In this document: one piece after another, positions 24,026 through 32,277 of the stretch
Layout of the letters: every line of letters begins with the position of its first letter
Numbering within the stretch: position 1 is the first letter of the stretch
Notes under the pieces: generated by a model
The model's input: the letters and a program-made list of their open reading frames with translations, nothing else
The model's database searches: none
What the model was told of the DNA's origin: nothing
From: Flavobacteriales bacterium UBA7878
GTDB taxonomy: Bacteria; Bacteroidota; Bacteroidia; Flavobacteriales; Schleiferiaceae
Direction: 5' to 3'
DNA length: 35,494 nucleotides
Assembly (NCBI GenBank): GCA_002501205.1
Contig: DLRW01000057.1
Span: forward strand, 1-35,494
Translations under genes and position numbers: made by a program

Positions 24026-24438
24026 GCGCAGGCCCGGCAAATACCATGAATTAATACCTCGGTGCTTTCGGGGATAAAGCCCTCTGGCACGGCTATTTTA
24101 GGCAGGGTATTTTCTTCCAAACAATAGGTTTGATCGCAGTTGTGGCATTTAAAGTGCAAATGCGAATCATGATGATGCTCCGGGGAGCAAGATCCGTGAC
24201 AATAGGCGTATTTCACCGAAACCACATCATCCGGAACCTTGTGAATAAGACCCTGCTGTTCGAAATCTTGTAAGGTGCGATATAAACTGGCCCGATCGAG
24301 TTTACCCTCAAAGGCCTGACTTAGTTCGCTATGTGAAACGGCGGCTTTTTGCTGCATCACAAAATTGAGTACTTGAATACGGCCGAGCGTTCTGCGCAGG
24401 CCATGGGAACGTAAGATTTCTTCAGCTGTATCAGTCAT
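24022..24438 (-). CDS. Fur-family metal-responsive repressor, probably Zur
   Basis: 138 residues. The winged-helix N-terminus includes the recognition helix region (DRASLYRTLQDFEQQGLIHKV, about 48-68). The structural zinc site is C98/C101 (CHNC) with C134/C137 (CRAC). The regulatory metal site is histidine-rich: H88-H90, H93 and H95 (PEHHHDSHLHF). Additional cysteines are C80, C84 and C106. Its ATG overlaps the stop of the DUF4625-like lipoprotein (TAATG), so both are made from one mRNA, with a 17-bp palindrome over the promoter. Association with a TonB receptor and histidine-bearing lipoprotein suggests zinc and therefore Zur, though iron or manganese cannot be excluded. Confidence 0.85.
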   Translation of the reverse strand: MTDTAEEILRSHGLRRTLGRIQVLNFVMQQKAAVSHSELSQAFEGKLDRASLYRTLQDFEQQGLIHKVPDDVVSVKYAYCHGSCSPEHHHDSHLHFKCHNCDQTYCLEENTLPKIAVPEGFIPESTEVLIHGICRACA

Positions 24439-25208
24439 TAAATCACTTCAATTTCGGCGGTATAAATACCGTAGTTTCCTTCTGAATCTTTGGCGCTAAA
24501 GTACAATTCATAATGCCCAATCTCAGCGCTAGAAGGAATGCTGATGCTAAGGCTTCCTAAATCAAAGCTGAGGTCGGAGCTTCCATCCAGATCCTTATCA
24601 AAGGAGAATATGGTGCTGGAATAGCTTTTATGGCTGTGCTCAGTTTCTTTGCGCACTTGAATTACTATTTCGGCCAGATCGATATTGTCAGTAATGCTGC
24701 CTGTAAGATTAAAGCTTTGACCCTTGGCAATCTGGAAACCTTGAGAGAAATCGGGATCGGTGATACTAATTTGAGGTTCGCTGCCATTGCGAAGGACAAA
24801 GTCGAGCTCAGCGAATTCGGATTCATTTCCAGCCGCGTCCAATAACCTTAATACAAGATGGTAAGGTCCCGCGGTCACCGGATCAGGAGCCTGAAGTGTC
24901 TCTGTGAAAGTGGTCTGAGTACCGCTTAAATCGTGAACTTCACTTAAGGTCCAGGTGCTTGCAACTTTACCATGACTATGGCCATCAAATACATCGTGGA
25001 GGTCCAGTTTAATTTGACCTAAAGCTTCATTGTCTGATGCCTCTACGGCCAAGCTAATAGCATCTCCAGCATTGAATTCTAAATCATGATCTTCTCCATT
25101 TAAGGTAGCAGATAATATAACCGGAGCATCTAAGTCTTGATTATCAGAGTCATCAGAGCAAGCAGAAGCGAGGGCTAATATGGAAAGGAATAAGGCTGTT
25201 TTACGCAT
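24438..25208 (-). CDS. DUF4625-like lipoprotein, probable metal-uptake component
   Basis: 256 residues with a lipoprotein signal (cysteine 17, LASAC) followed by SDDSDN; acidic residues right after the cysteine are known in Bacteroidota as a surface-export signal for lipoproteins. Two Ig-like DUF4625-type modules follow (about 26-140 and 145-256), each with a D-N-x-x-L start (ASDNEALGQIKLDLHD and ITDNIDLAEIVIQVRK). The first has the metal-binding-looking HDVFDGHSHGK; the second has HSHK. Members of this group occur beside TonB receptors of metal uptake loci, as here. It has its own promoter and a palindromic operator-like site, and is coupled to the Fur-family gene. Confidence 0.7.
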   Translation of the reverse strand: MRKTALFLSILALASACSDDSDNQDLDAPVILSATLNGEDHDLEFNAGDAISLAVEASDNEALGQIKLDLHDVFDGHSHGKVASTWTLSEVHDLSGTQTTFTETLQAPDPVTAGPYHLVLRLLDAAGNESEFAELDFVLRNGSEPQISITDPDFSQGFQIAKGQSFNLTGSITDNIDLAEIVIQVRKETEHSHKSYSSTIFSFDKDLDGSSDLSFDLGSLSISIPSSAEIGHYELYFSAKDSEGNYGIYTAEIEVI

Positions 25209-25224
25209 GTGTTTTTCTTTTGCG

Positions 25225-25255
25225 CAAACATATTGCTTTTACAACAATGTTGCAA
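25225..25255 (-). promoter_or_regulatory. Predicted promoter of the lipoprotein-fur pair
   Basis: On the minus strand, TTG (25255-25253), a 20-base spacer and TATGTTTG (25232-25225), a perfect consensus. Leader of about 10 bases. A ten-base palindrome TTTGCGCAAA (25219-25228) overlaps the -7 end and start site. Confidence 0.7.
25239..25255. promoter_or_regulatory. 17-bp palindromic operator-like site
   Basis: TTACAACAATGTTGCAA has 8-1-8 symmetry with a single mismatched pair. Its size and A/T-centred dyad are like Fur/Zur boxes. It covers the -33 element and half of the spacer, the position of a repressor that blocks RNA polymerase. The gene of a Fur-family protein is in the transcript it would control. 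Confidence 0.65.
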
Positions 25256-27592
25256 TTAAAAAGAATAAGAAATTCCTGCCACTACATTTCGACCTTGTTC
25301 CGGTAGGTTTAAAATGCGGTAACGGGAGAGGTGCCGCAGGTAGAAAGTATCAAAGAGATTGTGCACGGCAATATGTATCTGCAGTTGTTGATCGGCCCAT
25401 TTCAATTTATAGGCGGCTTGGAGTCCAAAGAGATGATAGGCTGGACTGGCCTTTTCATTGCGATCGGTACGGTCTTGAGCGAAGGTATAGCGCCAATCCG
25501 CCGAAAGGTACCAGCTACTCGCCTCCCATTTTAAAGTACTAAGGTTAGACCAGGGTGGGCTAAAGGGCAGAGGCAATTGGGTATTCAGATTTCGATTGAG
25601 CAGCAATTCACTGGCATTACTCCAATGCAATTGTTTCCAGGGATGCCAGTCCCAATAAAGTTCAGCCCCGCCTTGCAGTGCAGGTGCTTGCTGATACTCG
25701 TAAAGCTGACCGGCTTCTGGCAAATTGGAAAATTGCGCGGTTGGGCGCAGGAAGAGCATATTCTCGAAATAGTAGAAATAAGGGCTTAAGCGAATTAACC
25801 ATTCTTCATTCTGATATTCAACCAGGCCATCTACTTGCCAGGCGATTTCCGGATTAAGATGGGCATCGCCTACTTCATGTCTAAAAGTACCGTGATGCAC
25901 ACCATTGGAGCTTAGTTCAGCAATATTTGGCGCTCGGAAGCTGCGGGCCAGATGCAATTTAAATTGCCAGGATTCGCGCAGAATATAAGAGAGGCCGAAG
26001 GCAGCAGCCAGATTCGAAAATTGGCGATCAATAGCTGGTGAACGTAGCACCAAGCTATCTATGTTATTCCACCAACGAGTTATGCCTTGGGGAGATTGAT
26101 GTTGGCGGTATTCCCAGCGCAAGCCGCCATCCCAAAAGAGATTGCTTTGAAATTTACCCTTAGTCAGTACATAGAGCCCGGATTGATAAGCGCCATACTC
26201 CGGGATTAAAAATTCGAAACCACTTTGATGATTGCGTTGATATTGCTGGGCGATTCCCGCGACGAAATCTTGCTCTAGCCAATGGAAGCGATATCGTGCA
26301 TTAGCTTGTAAGCTATGGAGTTTAAGTCCCAGGGCCAGATTGTCATTACTATCCAGTTCGGCAAAGCCATGAGCGTGGGGCAAGCTTTTTTCGGCCCGGT
26401 CATTAAATTGATAACCGGCTTCGATTTCCAGCCAATGATCCTGAATTTTAATGTTTTGCAGGGTGTAGGCTTTATAGTGCTGAATTTCTTGTCGTGGCAA
26501 ATCAATATTGCGGGTTTCCCCGATATTACCTACATCAAATCCCCGAGGAATTCCCGTGGCTCCAGGATACATTCCTTGCTTCTGATCATAAACAGAGAAG
26601 CTATAACGCGCTCGGTATTGATTGCTGTTCCAGTTAATATTCCACTGCGCAGATTGTTGTTCGCCAGCGGTGTTTTTTAAGGTGTTATCCGTAATAGGGA
26701 GAATGTAACCGTTGTAGGTAAAGTTTTCAGCAGGCACTTTGAAATCGCTGTAACGCTTGCGGCTTAGGCGTAGGCTAGTGCTCAATTTATCTTTTCGATA
26801 GGCGGTATGTACTGAATTTCCCCAAGCCTGATTATTGCTGTGATAAACGCTTTGCAGTCCGCCAGACCAAGTTTTTTCAGGCAGGTCTTCGGCCAATATT
26901 CTCAGGGCACCAGCCAGGGCATCGCTGCCGTACTGAAGCGCAGCTGGTCCTTTGATCAGCTCCATGCCTTGCACCTGGAAGGGGTCTATTTCTAAACCAT
27001 GATCTAAGCCCCATTGCTGACCTTCCTGTTTAATACCTTGATCGATAACCGCCACCCGGTTTCCCATAAAACCGCGAATAACAGGTTTCGAAATACCCTG
27101 GCCTGTATTGAGGGCATTAATTCCGGGCATTCTTTCCAGTATTGAAGCCAGATCAATTTGGGAGGCCTGCTCTTCCTCTTTGGGATGCAGAATGAGCATT
27201 TCCTGAGAATACTTTTTTCGACTTTGATTGAGCATTCCGTCTTCAATGAGAAGCTCATCTAACTCAATTCGACTGGGGATCATGGCTAGAATTAGGCTCT
27301 TCTCCTCTGGAAAATGTAAATCCCTTTCTTCGGCTAGATAGCCTTCTTTTTCGAAATGCAAATGATAGTGGCCCGGCAGTAAAGTCATGCGGATAGAACC
27401 ACTGCTGTCGCTAAAGCTGAATTGCTCCGTCTCGTGAATGGTAAGACGCACGCCTACTAAGTCCTCTCCTTTGTAAAGGTCTTTGAGCTGTACTTCTAAT
27501 TGAGCTTCCTGGGCATAGGAATTCCAGCCCCAAAGGAGGAAAAACACTAAGCCGAGTGCTTTATTTAAATAAGCCGAGGATATCGTTACCAT
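25256..27592 (-). CDS. TonB-dependent receptor, probably for metal (zinc) uptake
   Basis: 778 residues. A signal peptide (ends SYAQ, about 28) precedes a carboxypeptidase-regulatory-like beta-sandwich (about 30-110), a TonB-box/plug region (about 120-240; SILERMPGINAL, GKPVIRGFMGNRVAVIDQGI-like segment, GPAALQYGSDALAGAL) and a 22-strand barrel ending in the aromatic VVAGISYSF. Loops carry histidine clusters: KSLPHAHGF and NGVHHGTFRHEVGDAH, the latter reminiscent of ZnuD-type zinc receptors. The ATG at 27592 lies within rseP, overlapping it by 32 bases. The DUF4625-like lipoprotein follows after 47 bases. Substrate is inferred from neighbours and histidines. Confidence 0.85.
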   Translation of the reverse strand: MVTISSAYLNKALGLVFFLLWGWNSYAQEAQLEVQLKDLYKGEDLVGVRLTIHETEQFSFSDSSGSIRMTLLPGHYHLHFEKEGYLAEERDLHFPEEKSLILAMIPSRIELDELLIEDGMLNQSRKKYSQEMLILHPKEEEQASQIDLASILERMPGINALNTGQGISKPVIRGFMGNRVAVIDQGIKQEGQQWGLDHGLEIDPFQVQGMELIKGPAALQYGSDALAGALRILAEDLPEKTWSGGLQSVYHSNNQAWGNSVHTAYRKDKLSTSLRLSRKRYSDFKVPAENFTYNGYILPITDNTLKNTAGEQQSAQWNINWNSNQYRARYSFSVYDQKQGMYPGATGIPRGFDVGNIGETRNIDLPRQEIQHYKAYTLQNIKIQDHWLEIEAGYQFNDRAEKSLPHAHGFAELDSNDNLALGLKLHSLQANARYRFHWLEQDFVAGIAQQYQRNHQSGFEFLIPEYGAYQSGLYVLTKGKFQSNLFWDGGLRWEYRQHQSPQGITRWWNNIDSLVLRSPAIDRQFSNLAAAFGLSYILRESWQFKLHLARSFRAPNIAELSSNGVHHGTFRHEVGDAHLNPEIAWQVDGLVEYQNEEWLIRLSPYFYYFENMLFLRPTAQFSNLPEAGQLYEYQQAPALQGGAELYWDWHPWKQLHWSNASELLLNRNLNTQLPLPFSPPWSNLSTLKWEASSWYLSADWRYTFAQDRTDRNEKASPAYHLFGLQAAYKLKWADQQLQIHIAVHNLFDTFYLRHLSRYRILNLPEQGRNVVAGISYSF

Positions 27593-28886
27593 TGGCCAGT
27601 ACGATTAGCGCCAATAAGATGAAAAAGCCTACCATTTGCGCATATTCGAGCACCTTATCCGATGGTTTGCGGCCGGTTACCATTTCGATTAGCACGAATA
27701 CCACGTGGCCACCATCGAGAGCCGGGATGGGCAAAATATTTAAAAAGGCGAGCATAATGCTTAGGAAGGCCGTAATGCCCCAGAACCATTCCCAATCCCA
27801 TTCATTAGGGAATTGAGATGCAATCGCGATAAATCCACCCACTTTCTTATAAGCACCGGTGCTGGGAGTGAAAATCATTTTTAATTGGCGGATATAGTCT
27901 TTTAAAACCCCGGTAGTCTTGTTCCATCCCGCGGGAATAGCTTCGGCCAGGGTGAATTTCTGGCTTTCCAGTTGGAAGTATTTTTTCAGCTCAATCTTAT
28001 TCTGAGGCTTGATGCCGATTTTTCCACTCTCTGGAACGACTACTGAGATAGTGAGATATTCATCACCACGTAAAATGCCTAGTTGAATGGTGTCTTCAGC
28101 ATGTTCGGGGATAATTTCAGGGATCATATCAGCTGTAAGGTTCTCTTGATCATTCACAGCTTTAATCCAATCCCCTACTTCCACACCAGCTTCCTTGGCA
28201 GCAGATGTATCGCCAAATGATTCAATTACAAAGGGAAAACGCAGTTGAACAATAGCGCCATCACCTTCTAAAAGCTTGGCTTTATCTTCTGGATTAACCT
28301 GAATGTCCATGGCTTCTCCATTGCGGATAATGCTAATGCTGCTTTCACTTAAAACCAGCTCTTTATTAATCTCATTATACCGAGTTAATTGTTTTCCATC
28401 GACACTAACTACTAAATCGCCTGTCTCCAGTCCAATGGCCTTTCCTTTTTCACCCACCATTAAACCTTGCTCAATATTTTTAATGGGTAAAACTTCCTCA
28501 CCATAATACATTAATGTGCCGATGTAAATCACTATTGCCAAGATCACATTTACGGTTACCCCGCCTACCATAATAATCAATCGCTGCCAAGCTGGCTTTG
28601 AACGGAATTCCCAGGGTTTGGGTTCTTCCTTCATCTGGTCGGTATCCATGCTTTCATCGATCATCCCGGCAATCTTTACATAGCCGCCCAGGGGAATCCA
28701 GCCGATGCCATATACCGTTTCTCCAATCTTCTTTTTGAAAAGAGAGAACTTGTAATCAAAGAAGAGATAAAACTTCTCCACTTTGGTTTTAAAAATCTTG
28801 GCGGGGATAAAGTGCCCGAGCTCATGCAGAATAATGAGCAGGGATAATGAGAGTAAAAATTGGGATGCCTGTATAATGATTTCCAT
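27561..28886 (-). CDS. rseP: RseP family site-2 intramembrane metalloprotease
   Basis: 441 residues. The zinc motif is HELGH (H21, E22, H25) in the first membrane helix; the second motif, ILPIPALDGGH, with the third zinc ligand is near residue 392, and PDZ-like domains occupy about 120-300. RseP cleaves membrane-bound anti-sigma factors and clears signal peptides. Family length is normal. A promoter-like TTG-N16-TAGATTTG lies 30-55 bases upstream. The 3' end overlaps the TonB receptor start. Substrates may include an anti-sigma protein like the one at 32277-33725, but that is speculative. Confidence 0.93.
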   Translation of the reverse strand: MEIIIQASQFLLSLSLLIILHELGHFIPAKIFKTKVEKFYLFFDYKFSLFKKKIGETVYGIGWIPLGGYVKIAGMIDESMDTDQMKEEPKPWEFRSKPAWQRLIIMVGGVTVNVILAIVIYIGTLMYYGEEVLPIKNIEQGLMVGEKGKAIGLETGDLVVSVDGKQLTRYNEINKELVLSESSISIIRNGEAMDIQVNPEDKAKLLEGDGAIVQLRFPFVIESFGDTSAAKEAGVEVGDWIKAVNDQENLTADMIPEIIPEHAEDTIQLGILRGDEYLTISVVVPESGKIGIKPQNKIELKKYFQLESQKFTLAEAIPAGWNKTTGVLKDYIRQLKMIFTPSTGAYKKVGGFIAIASQFPNEWDWEWFWGITAFLSIMLAFLNILPIPALDGGHVVFVLIEMVTGRKPSDKVLEYAQMVGFFILLALIVLANGNDILGLFK

Positions 28887-28913
28887 CGAGTATCTTCAAA
28901 ATTTCGGAAGCTG

Positions 28914-28940
28914 CAAATCTACCAATTCATTATGGTTCAA
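28914..28940 (-). promoter_or_regulatory. Predicted promoter of rseP
   Basis: On the minus strand TTG (28940-28938), a 16-base spacer (one shorter than the usual range) and a perfect TAGATTTG (28921-28914). Leader about 20 bases. Confidence 0.45.
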
Positions 28941-30604
28941 GGTTCCATTTCGAGCAAGAGCTCTTGGGCCTTTTGCTTCAATTTAACATCCGCTTCATCT
29001 TGCGCCATGGCTTCAAGGCTGGAGCGTAATTTATTTTTACCATCCGGTCTTAGGGATGAGAACTTTTCCAGGCCCAGTTTTCGGAGTTCCGGATCTTCGC
29101 TATCCAGTGCTACACCTACCACTGTAGTTAGCAATTTGGGCTGTGCGCTTTCCAGTAACTTAAGCAAAGCCTGGCGTCGAATTTTAGGGCTTGGACCTTG
29201 AGATAGGTCATAAAGCAAATAAGTCAAGGGACGGTTTTCGCGCCAGCTAATCAAACCCCAAGGGTCTGGATCAAGATATAAGCTTCGGGGAGCTTCCGCA
29301 ATTTCAATAAAGAGGGTATCCTGCTGCTTCAAGTTTGCTTTAATATCAAACCTTTGACTATCTGCTTGAAAGCTCAGCTGACCTGTTATTTCAGTAGGCA
29401 GGACAATGCTATCGGCAAACTTTGTGTAGAGATAAAGCCGATTTTCGCGAGCCATCAAGCGGTAGTTAATATCAACAACCAAGGCCTTTCGTGATTTTTG
29501 AAAAAAGCGTGCTTTCACAATTTCGAGAGAATCCTGTGGGCGAAGACTCTGGTTGGTATCTGCCCAGCTTAATCCCTTGCTTTCGAGATAATAAGCCATA
29601 TAGTATTCCCAAAACAATGGGTTCTCATTTCCTTCTGCTTTGTATTTGCGAAGCATTTCCTGCCAATCGGTATCGCTCATTTTTTCTTTCCAGTATTGCG
29701 CCCAATGCTGCTGCCAATCCTCACTAAAGAACTCTTCCAAAATGGCAATTTGGATAGCCAGATGATTGGCACTTCCCTTGAGATCCTCTTTTTTAGGAAA
29801 GCCTGGAACCGTGGTGGATGCTTTTATACCAGATAGACCCAGCAAGCCTTCGCGGGTAAACATCCAGTCTTTTTCGCGTGCTATATAATTGATCAAATCC
29901 TGATGTCGACCCTGAAAATCCTCAATCTTTTGATCTTCCAAAATCATGTTTTGATCGGCAATGCTTTCTTGGACATCATCAAGATCAAAATGCCGGAAAT
30001 CACCAATAGCCAGGTAAAAGTCGCTCATGCATAGGGCCTGCTCAGATTTTAAGAAGAGGGAAAGAGCTTTATCCTTTGTAACTTCAAATTCCGTTTTTAA
30101 GGGAGATTCCAGGCTTAGTTTTTCGGGCAGAGACAGGTTTAGGCGCATCATCTGTTTGTCGCCATCCGCTGGAGCGGGAAAGAGTTGACCCGCATCTCCA
30201 TTGCCCGAAGGTGCCTCTACATTTAACGCATTGAGAACAAATCCCGGTTCGAGCAAGGCGATAAAGGCAGAAGATTCCATAGTGGACCAGTCAATTCGAT
30301 AGCGGATATAAACCCTGGCTTTGGTATCGGCTTCCGCCGGAAGCTTAAAACAAAGGCGATCCCCTTCATATTGATAAGGCAGAAAGTCTTTTAGGCGACC
30401 TTCGCTCAGGCGTACTTCTTCAATAATTGCAGAGCGCAGGATATAACAGGATTCACTTCGATCGACAGGATGAATCCAGGTTTCCAATAATTGACTTTGG
30501 CCTTCCTGATAATGCCAGTTTATTTCAATACTGCCTTGCTGGGCGCTAAGGCTTGATGCGTAAAAGAGAATGAATAAAAGGGCGCAAAAAGCAGATCGAT
30601 GCAT
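28937..30604 (-). CDS. Secreted protein with M1-aminopeptidase-like layout but no zinc motif
   Basis: 555 residues with a signal peptide (ends LSAQQG, residue 21). The N-terminal half is a beta-rich domain (about 22-190) resembling the saddle domain of M1 aminopeptidases; a helical middle (about 230-370) has no HExxH and no GAMEN motif; a beta-sandwich (about 375-450; ending YLDPDPWGLISWREN) and HEAT-like helices (about 455-553; RRQALLKLLESAQPK, VALDSEDPELRKLGLEKF) close it. M1 enzymes have this order, so I read it as an inactive relative, or as an unrelated protein of like shape. It lies upstream of rseP on the same strand and is divergent from the biotin carrier gene. Confidence 0.55.
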   Translation of the reverse strand: MHRSAFCALLFILFYASSLSAQQGSIEINWHYQEGQSQLLETWIHPVDRSESCYILRSAIIEEVRLSEGRLKDFLPYQYEGDRLCFKLPAEADTKARVYIRYRIDWSTMESSAFIALLEPGFVLNALNVEAPSGNGDAGQLFPAPADGDKQMMRLNLSLPEKLSLESPLKTEFEVTKDKALSLFLKSEQALCMSDFYLAIGDFRHFDLDDVQESIADQNMILEDQKIEDFQGRHQDLINYIAREKDWMFTREGLLGLSGIKASTTVPGFPKKEDLKGSANHLAIQIAILEEFFSEDWQQHWAQYWKEKMSDTDWQEMLRKYKAEGNENPLFWEYYMAYYLESKGLSWADTNQSLRPQDSLEIVKARFFQKSRKALVVDINYRLMARENRLYLYTKFADSIVLPTEITGQLSFQADSQRFDIKANLKQQDTLFIEIAEAPRSLYLDPDPWGLISWRENRPLTYLLYDLSQGPSPKIRRQALLKLLESAQPKLLTTVVGVALDSEDPELRKLGLEKFSSLRPDGKNKLRSSLEAMAQDEADVKLKQKAQELLLEMEP

Positions 30605-30614
30605 GGCTTATGCT

Positions 30615-30622
30615 TAATTTAG
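30615..30622 (+). promoter_or_regulatory. -7-like element of the biotin carrier gene
   Basis: TAATTTAG, the same octamer as before addA and the HKD gene, starts 29 bases before the ATG at 30644, giving a leader of about 15 bases. Confidence 0.3.
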
Positions 30623-30643
30623 CTGTTGCAAAAGTAGGCGATC

Positions 30644-31162
30644 ATGGCTAGTGAAAAGTATCAAGTAAAAGTCAATGACCAAGATTATAAGGTTGAGGTA
30701 GTTCCTAATAGTGGAGAAATCCACATGAATGGAATGCCTTTGGAACTAGACCTGAAGGGTGATGCTCGTAAAGGTTTCCACCTTTTAAAAGATCAAAAGA
30801 GCTACCAAATTCAAATTTTGGAAGCGGACTATGACAGCAAGGAATTCTTGATTGAGGTGAATGGTGAAGCTTATCCCGTAAAAGGAGCAGACCGTTTCGA
30901 CCTCTTACTTAAGGATTTAGGCATGGAGCATTTGGCCAATGCGGCGGTGAATGATTTAAAAGCACCTATGCCTGGCTTGGTATTAGAAATTAAGGTACAG
31001 CCTGGGGATAGCATCAAAAAAGGTCAGGCTTTATTAGTCCTGGAGGCCATGAAAATGGAGAATGTTCTTAAAGCTGAAAGTGATGCTGTGGTAAAAGAGG
31101 TGCGCTGCGAAACCGGCCAAGCGGTAGAAAAGAATCAGATCTTAATTGAGTTCGAGGCCTAA
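30644..31162 (+). CDS. Biotin carboxyl carrier protein (acyl-CoA carboxylase biotin subunit)
   Basis: 172 residues. The C-terminal biotinyl domain (about 104-172) has the APMPGLV start and the biotin attachment site EAMKMEN, with the biotinylated lysine K137. The N-terminal 100 residues form two short beta modules, as in the stand-alone biotin subunits of Bacteroidota that serve propionyl-, acetyl- or methylcrotonyl-CoA carboxylases. The carboxylase and carboxyltransferase subunits are not adjacent, so the acyl-CoA partner is unknown. It overlaps the convergent lipoprotein gene by 4 bases. Confidence 0.9.
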   Translation: MASEKYQVKVNDQDYKVEVVPNSGEIHMNGMPLELDLKGDARKGFHLLKDQKSYQIQILEADYDSKEFLIEVNGEAYPVKGADRFDLLLKDLGMEHLANAAVNDLKAPMPGLVLEIKVQPGDSIKKGQALLVLEAMKMENVLKAESDAVVKEVRCETGQAVEKNQILIEFEA

Positions 31163-32277
31163 GGATAGGCTACCGCAAAACTTCCGAAGATATTATTTAC
31201 CTGCAGGGTAGATCCATCGGCACTTTTTAGGATGGCATCACCCAAGAAGCTAAAGCGTTTGTGCTTATGGCTGGATGCGGCGGCATCTAAATATTCACCA
31301 AAGGATTCAATTTCAAAATATCCTTGAGCATTGGGGTAGGAACTGCTGTACATTTTACCGTTTTGGTCGAAGTATTGCAATTCTACGGTGGCTAAATTGT
31401 GAGCATTAGGAACCCGGTGACCTTGCTTTCGGTAATCAATATTGATGTCACAAGTGGGGCTGCCAGGAAGCACAACTTTTTCAATAACCTCAATTCCTCC
31501 CGATTCAAATTCAATCTCGGCTTTTACACGATAACCCGGCTGAAAACCAATTACGGAATGGCTAACAATGGTACCGCTACCCGCGTTCTGACCGGCGATT
31601 TGCCAGTTTACCTTTTTTACATTGCCAATCCTACTTTGTACTTCGGCTTGCAATTCGGAGTTGGTACTCTTTAATATATAAAGCTGGGCCTTATCACTCT
31701 GCCCGGTATAGATAGTATGCTTAACAGAGGGGGTGCAGGATAAAGGCCCCTGGCTTTGCATTTCCACACTAAAACTGTTGTGGCTATTTTGGCTAATACC
31801 AATAACACTGCAGCTGTCTCCATAGTAACTGCTATTCGGGGTTTTCCACATCAATGGAATATGGCCGTTGATCGTATCAGCTGCAAAGAAATAATCATAA
31901 TATCCGGGTTGTACCGTGCTTCCACTAGGGTCGCTATAGGGCAAAGGACCTTGTTGTAGGGCCGTTCCCGGGTCGGGTGAGCTTGCATTGGCGATAATTT
32001 CCGAACCCCGGATGATTATGCACAAAGCTTTTTTAAGTTGAGGAGTATCTACCGCTAATAGGCCCTTCATCTGCAAAACAGAATCTTTCACCTCATAACT
32101 GGTATACATCTGATAATCATTTTCACCGGCCCTTAAATTTAGGGGCAGTCCGTCAACGGTTGCATTGATGTAAAAACGTGGACTTTCGACAAAACTGGTT
32201 TGACCCATGCCATCGTCATCCTTACAGCTGGATAAGAGAATTGCCGTAAAACCGAGTAGTCCAAATACCTTTTTCAT
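31159..32277 (-). CDS. Surface lipoprotein of unknown function in the sigma/anti-sigma operon
   Basis: 372 residues with a strong lipobox (LLSSC, C18) and KDDDG directly after the cysteine, matching the K-(D/E)2 lipoprotein surface-export signal known from Capnocytophaga. The remainder is beta-rich without a motif I recognise; it contains five or six cysteines and ends in a short domain (about 310-372) with SSHKHKRFSF. Its ATG overlaps the stop codon of the anti-sigma-like gene (TAATG), so it is translated with it. It may sense or bind something at the cell surface and relay to the outer-membrane barrel of its neighbour; this is inference from operon structure only. Confidence 0.6.
   Translation of the reverse strand: MKKVFGLLGFTAILLSSCKDDDGMGQTSFVESPRFYINATVDGLPLNLRAGENDYQMYTSYEVKDSVLQMKGLLAVDTPQLKKALCIIIRGSEIIANASSPDPGTALQQGPLPYSDPSGSTVQPGYYDYFFAADTINGHIPLMWKTPNSSYYGDSCSVIGISQNSHNSFSVEMQSQGPLSCTPSVKHTIYTGQSDKAQLYILKSTNSELQAEVQSRIGNVKKVNWQIAGQNAGSGTIVSHSVIGFQPGYRVKAEIEFESGGIEVIEKVVLPGSPTCDINIDYRKQGHRVPNAHNLATVELQYFDQNGKMYSSSYPNAQGYFEIESFGEYLDAAASSHKHKRFSFLGDAILKSADGSTLQVNNIFGSFAVAYP

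Noticed and set aside
25256..27592. TonB receptor as a SusC-type sugar importer
   Set aside because: It is only 778 residues, has no SusD gene beside it, and its neighbours are a metal-type lipoprotein and a Fur-family regulator.
30629..30661. Minus-strand TACTTTTG (30636-30629) as the promoter of the M1-like gene
   Set aside because: The -7 box is perfect, but the only TTG (revcomp of 30662-30664) is 25 bases away, longer than the usual spacer; left unassigned.
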